From contig NZ_QJKD01000008.1 in assembly GCF_003201875.1 (NCBI RefSeq), positions 1-64,000 on the forward strand: a DNA stretch of 64,000 bases, in the 5' to 3' direction. Below the pieces are notes generated by a model that saw only the letters and a list, made by a program, of their open reading frames with translations, did not search any database and was not told where the DNA came from. Shown piece by piece: positions 61,728 through 64,000 of the stretch. The stretch's first letter is position 1. Every line of letters starts with the position of its first letter. The DNA comes from Hungatella effluvii (lineage in GTDB: Bacteria; Bacillota; Clostridia; Lachnospirales; Lachnospiraceae). The position numbers and the translations under genes are program-made.

Positions 61728-62327
61728 TCAGCCATTCCACGATAGATAAACATACCTTCCCTTTACAGACGCCTCCACTCCGCCATCCCTGGTTAAAAGG
61801 CGGCAGATATCCTCTGCCTCCTCTCCCGGATATTCCGGCAGGCTGCCAACACGCCGATACCCCTTGGGTGTTCTGATATTACAGATTCCATCCTTTCGCA
61901 GCCAGCATTCATATACGCCTTTTGTATTGAGTCTGGCAATAATCTGGTTTAGGCGCTCTTTTCCAATGCTTCCATACCAGGAAATCACGTTCTGGGAATT
62001 TATTTCATCTTCGGGATTCATGTCTGCTTCGTAGGCTGCTGCTGTTTCTGATTGTGCCGGCTGCGTTTCAACAGTCTCGTTTTCCTCCTGGAATACTTCA
62101 GGAAGGGTCCCGCCCAACAGGGAAACCAGATGTTTCCGCGCGCGTATTAAGATTCCCAATGCCCATGGATTTTTAAGAGCACACAGGATAACGAAAAGCG
62201 GGATTCCAAGGGAGATAACATTGACTGCAATTCCAAGAGCAAACGGGAGCAGAAACGGCAATAAAATACTGCATCCGATTCCTGCAATTACAAATTGAAT
62301 AATCTTTCTGATATTTTTCTGTTCCAT
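61728..62327 (-). CDS. Two-helix membrane protein of the mobile element
   Basis: A 199-residue protein from ATG 62327 (GGAGG 8 bases upstream). Residues about 8-50 are two membrane helices (IIQFVIAGIGCSILLPFLLP, NVISLGIPLFVILCAL); the cytoplasmic C-terminus has a compact unrecognised domain (SIGKERLNQIIARLNTKGVY). It lies between SSB and RecD2 genes. Confidence 0.65.
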   Translation of the reverse strand: MEQKNIRKIIQFVIAGIGCSILLPFLLPFALGIAVNVISLGIPLFVILCALKNPWALGILIRARKHLVSLLGGTLPEVFQEENETVETQPAQSETAAAYEADMNPEDEINSQNVISWYGSIGKERLNQIIARLNTKGVYECWLRKDGICNIRTPKGYRRVGSLPEYPGEEAEDICRLLTRDGGVEASVKGRYVYLSWNG

Positions 62328-62414
62328 CTTCTTATCCTCCATAATAAAAGGGGGAAATGCAATCCTTTCACCAATCGGTTCCAAAGGATATCCATTTCCT
62401 CCTGCATACATCAC

Positions 62415-63032
62415 TTAATTAAACGGTAAATCCCCGTCATCCATTCCGGCATCAATATTCATAAAGTCATCCTTGTTACTCGCGGGTGCATTCTGCCGGG
62501 TACCTCTGGGTGCTGGCCTTGCGGCCTGGCGTGCCGGCTGCCTGGATGGCTGTCTTGATGAAGCCTGGTTCGGCTGTGCCGCCCGACTCTGCTGCGCCGG
62601 CTGTCTTGACTGTGCGGCCTGACGTGGCTGTGCGGCCTGGCTCGGCTGCGCTGACTGACTTGGCTGATTTGCCGGAGGCGCCTCCTGAACACCCCCATCT
62701 TCGCTGCTGTTCTTCTTGCTCTCCGCAAATTCCAGGTCATCCACAACATACTGCATGGAATAGACTTTTACGCCTTCTCTGTTGGTATAGTTATTGTTCT
62801 GCATTTTCCCAGTCAACAGCAGCTTCAGACCTTTCCTGCCAAAACGCTCCAGCAGTTCTGCCTTGCGGTCAAATGCCGTACATCGGAAGAAGTCCGCCGT
62901 AGGTTCCCCTTCACGTGCCCCCCGCCTGTCTACCGCAAAATCAAAACGCGCAATCGCCATTGCAGTCTCGCCCTGTGTATAGGAAATTTCCGGATCATCC
63001 GTCATTCTGCCTAAAAAAATACATTTATTCAT
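62415..63032 (-). CDS. Single-stranded DNA-binding protein
   Basis: A 205-residue SSB from ATG 63032 (AGGAGAGAG upstream). OB fold about 1-105 (MNKCIFLGRMTDDPEISYTQ, VYSMQYVVDDLEFAE). A long Gln/Ala/Ser/Arg-rich linker with short repeats (QPSQAAQP, QSRQPAQQ) is followed by the acidic tip DDGDLPFN, which recruits replication proteins. First gene of the right operon, about 290 bases downstream of its promoter. Confidence 0.93.
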   Translation of the reverse strand: MNKCIFLGRMTDDPEISYTQGETAMAIARFDFAVDRRGAREGEPTADFFRCTAFDRKAELLERFGRKGLKLLLTGKMQNNNYTNREGVKVYSMQYVVDDLEFAESKKNSSEDGGVQEAPPANQPSQSAQPSQAAQPRQAAQSRQPAQQSRAAQPNQASSRQPSRQPARQAARPAPRGTRQNAPASNKDDFMNIDAGMDDGDLPFN

Positions 63033-63089
63033 GCTCTCTCTCCTTCTGCATTTGTTATTTTTCCTTCTCTGCACTCTAAATAAATCCAA

Positions 63090-63156
63090 TCTTCTGTCTT
63101 GCTTTTCTTAAACAAAGATTAATAAATTTCTTTTCCTCCTTTCTCTCATTTTCAGG
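63090..63156. other. Remaining leader of the SSB operon
   Basis: Between the leader terminator and the SSB ribosome binding site. A-rich on the minus strand; no gene. The upstream part of the leader is annotated separately. Confidence 0.5.
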
Positions 63157-63195
63157 CAAAAAAATAAGACACAAAGAATTTTCATTCTAAGTGCC
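63157..63195 (-). terminator. Leader terminator of the SSB operon
   Basis: On the minus strand GGCACTTAGAAT and ATTCTTTGTGTC can pair (two mismatches, one G-T), followed by TTATTTTTTTG. It stands about 125 bases after the inferred start site and 130 before SSB. It is less perfect than the one at 52086 but occupies the same place. Confidence 0.6.
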
Positions 63196-63200
63196 TTTAA

Positions 63201-63217
63201 AGCAGGTGAATCCTGCT
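63201..63217 (-). other. Extra hairpin in the SSB leader
   Basis: AGCAGG-TGAAT-CCTGCT, a perfect 6-bp stem between the paired hairpins and the terminator. The left-operon leader has no equivalent. Confidence 0.4.
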
Positions 63218-63232
63218 GTGCCTTTTCGTTTT

Positions 63233-63274
63233 AGGGTGTTCCCTGAAATCTTAACTCCCAGTAAAAAGCTGGGA
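63233..63274 (-). ncRNA. Paired-hairpin leader RNA of the SSB operon
   Basis: On the minus strand: hairpin 1 TCCCAG-N7-CTGGGA (19 nt, 63274-63256), 11-nt linker, hairpin 2 AGGG-AACA-CCCT (12 nt, 63244-63233), then the terminator. Lengths and spacing equal those at 52142-52183. The hairpin 1 stems differ in sequence between the two leaders but both pair fully, which is covariation-like evidence for RNA structure. Confidence 0.6.
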
Positions 63275-63326
63275 CAAAATAAACTATCCGGCTCTTTGAA
63301 CCAGACATAAATCAAATATCATGTCA

Positions 63327-63355
63327 AGAATAACACAATATATAGATTTAGTCAA
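63327..63355 (-). promoter_or_regulatory. Promoter of the SSB (right) operon
   Basis: On the minus strand TTGACT (63355-63350), a 17-bp spacer, TATTCT (63332-63327). The spacer holds a one-mismatch copy of the palindrome (63336-63345), 4 bases from the -35 box as in the left operon. Confidence 0.7.
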
Positions 63356-63365
63356 CATTTTATAT

Positions 63366-63375
63366 CTATATATAG
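63366..63375. promoter_or_regulatory. Upstream CTATATATAG operator of the SSB operon
   Basis: Perfect CTATATATAG, 10 bases upstream of the -35 box and 30 bp from the copy in the spacer, the same geometry as at 52242-52281. Confidence 0.6.
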
Positions 63376-63394
63376 TTTTTCATTTGTTGAATCC

Positions 63395-63700
63395 CTATAA
63401 CTTTTCCATGAGATCACGATATTCCGATTCATAGAGCTGATACTTTTCATAAATCTTTTTGTTTCTTTTATTCAATTTAAAAAACCAGGGAAGCTCAATG
63501 TAGTCCTCCACCCAGAACCGGATTGTCATGTTGTCGGCTTCAAAACGGTATTTTATATCCTGTTCCTCTACCGTTAAAACACCGTTGTGAAAATTGTAAA
63601 CGGTACTGGACCCCAATTTCGGATCATAGTCCGGATTTTCAATGTGCTTATAGCACTCCCTAAAATAGTTTCTCTCTTTATCAATCAATAATTCCGCCAT
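63395..63700 (-). CDS. Small hypothetical protein divergent from the XRE repressor
   Basis: A 101-residue acidic protein from ATG 63700 (AAGGAG about 9 bases upstream, beginning MAELLIDKERNYFRECYKHI). A longer frame overlaps the repressor gene in antisense and is rejected. It resembles no recognised family. Divergent partners of XRE repressors often take part in the same switch, but this is only contextual. Confidence 0.55.
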   Translation of the reverse strand: MAELLIDKERNYFRECYKHIENPDYDPKLGSSTVYNFHNGVLTVEEQDIKYRFEADNMTIRFWVEDYIELPWFFKLNKRNKKIYEKYQLYESEYRDLMEKL

Positions 63701-63788
63701 TTCCATATTCTCCTTGATTTCCCGGTACCTGTTTATCTGAAAACCAATTGAAGTATAAGACGTAATAAAGACATACAGGGAGACTCTA

Positions 63789-64000
63789 ATGATAGGTGAA
63801 CGATTATATGATTTACGGAAAGACGCTGATTTAACGCAGGAAGCCTTGGCTAAAATCTTAAATACCACGAAGCATAACATATCAAAATATGAGTGCGAAC
63901 AATCGGAGCCGCCTGACAGCATGAAAATTCTGATTGCAAAGCACTTTCATGTATCCATTGATTACTTGCTCGGTCTGACTGATACCCCGGCGCCCTATTC
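63789..64000 (+). CDS. XRE/Cro-type HTH repressor (runs off window)
   Basis: About 70 residues visible: MIGERLYDLRKDADLTQEAL, then AKILNTTKHNISKYECEQSE, then ISIDYLLGLTD-like SIDYLLGLTDTP. This is a classical phage/ICE-type XRE helix-turn-helix with the usual YLLGLTD end. GGGAG lies about 7 bases before the ATG. It is divergent from the whole module and is the best candidate to bind the CTATATATAG operators. The C-terminus is outside the window. Confidence 0.85.
   Translation, partial: MIGERLYDLRKDADLTQEALAKILNTTKHNISKYECEQSEPPDSMKILIAKHFHVSIDYLLGLTDTPAPY

Noticed and set aside
62459..62902. Overlapping frames opposite and alongside the SSB linker
   Set aside because: They arise from the repeated Gln/Ala/Ser/Arg codons of the SSB linker; SSB has the ribosome binding site and a recognisable fold.
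63251..63274. Riboswitch upstream of SSB
   Set aside because: Hairpin sequences do not match any riboswitch class I know, and the downstream genes are not metabolic; treated as an element-specific leader instead.
63395..63922. 175-residue frame on the minus strand
   Set aside because: Its first 74 codons run antisense through the XRE repressor gene; an internal ATG at 63700 with a ribosome binding site is the better start.

Overview
The window looks like a chromosome segment of an anaerobic, gut-type Firmicute, most likely a Lachnospiraceae/Clostridia relative. This is inferred from AGGAGG-type ribosome binding sites before almost every gene, an AgrC/LytTR two-component pair, a cellobiose PTS, an oxygen-sensitive glycyl radical enzyme (GRE), paired GH3 glucosidases and Gram-positive lipoproteins. 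No rRNA, tRNA or other species marker is present, so the genus is not fixed.

Layout. (1) 1-270: left end of an IS1634-like insertion sequence. (2) 378-7305, plus strand: a self-contained signalling and transport unit made of a tandem-HTH GntR regulator, an OmpR-type response regulator, a histidine kinase and, after a strong terminator, an FtsX/MacB-type ABC permease and its ATPase. A perfect palindrome covers the first promoter. (3) 7339-14268, minus strand: a probable anaerobic C2/C3-sulfonate operon with GRE activase, GRE, TauE/SafE exporter, iron alcohol dehydrogenase and DASS transporter. Upstream lie a c-di-GMP phosphodiesterase plus solute-binding lipoprotein pair and a LuxR-type regulator. 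(4) 20090-20280: a second, decayed copy of the same IS. (5) 20599-26073, minus: a lic-type cellobiose/beta-glucoside PTS operon with its LicR activator and two perfect inverted repeats at its promoter. (6) 26240-27321: a broken IS91-family element. (7) 27554-36718, minus, with divergent LysR at 36848: a redox operon with three surface-lipoprotein flavodoxins, a flavodoxin remnant, a DUF4405 membrane protein, cupin, esterase-like lipoprotein, EFR1 flavodoxin-ferredoxin, FMN reductase, iron alcohol dehydrogenase, carboxymuconolactone-decarboxylase family protein and aldo/keto reductase. (8) 37721-45781, minus: LytTR/AgrC-type two-component system, a membrane-anchored GH3 enzyme with permuted domain order, a soluble GH3 enzyme and a GtrA-like protein.

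(9) 45996-64000: a mobile-element module (probably part of an integrative/conjugative element or a plasmid-like phage), nearly all on the minus strand. It encodes SSB, a RecD2-type helicase, a MoxR AAA+ ATPase with a VWA partner that carries an HECGH motif, an LPD11 protein, a degenerate recombinase-like protein, a sigma-like factor, a PAPS-reductase-like enzyme, many small unknown proteins, and a divergent XRE repressor at the right edge. No relaxase, type IV secretion gene, intact integrase or att site is visible, so neither end of the element is defined.

The most unusual observation is in region 9. Two promoters about 11 kb apart (52233-52261 and 63327-63355) have the same geometry: a CTATATATAG palindrome (one with a mismatch) in a 17-bp spacer and a second palindrome exactly 30 bp upstream. 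Each is followed by a leader RNA with the same layout (19-nt hairpin, 11-nt linker, 12-nt hairpin) and an intrinsic terminator before the first gene. Stem sequences differ but pairing is kept. This suggests that both operons of the element are controlled by one repressor and one RNA-based antitermination step. A weaker third copy of the hairpin pair lies at 49392-49433.
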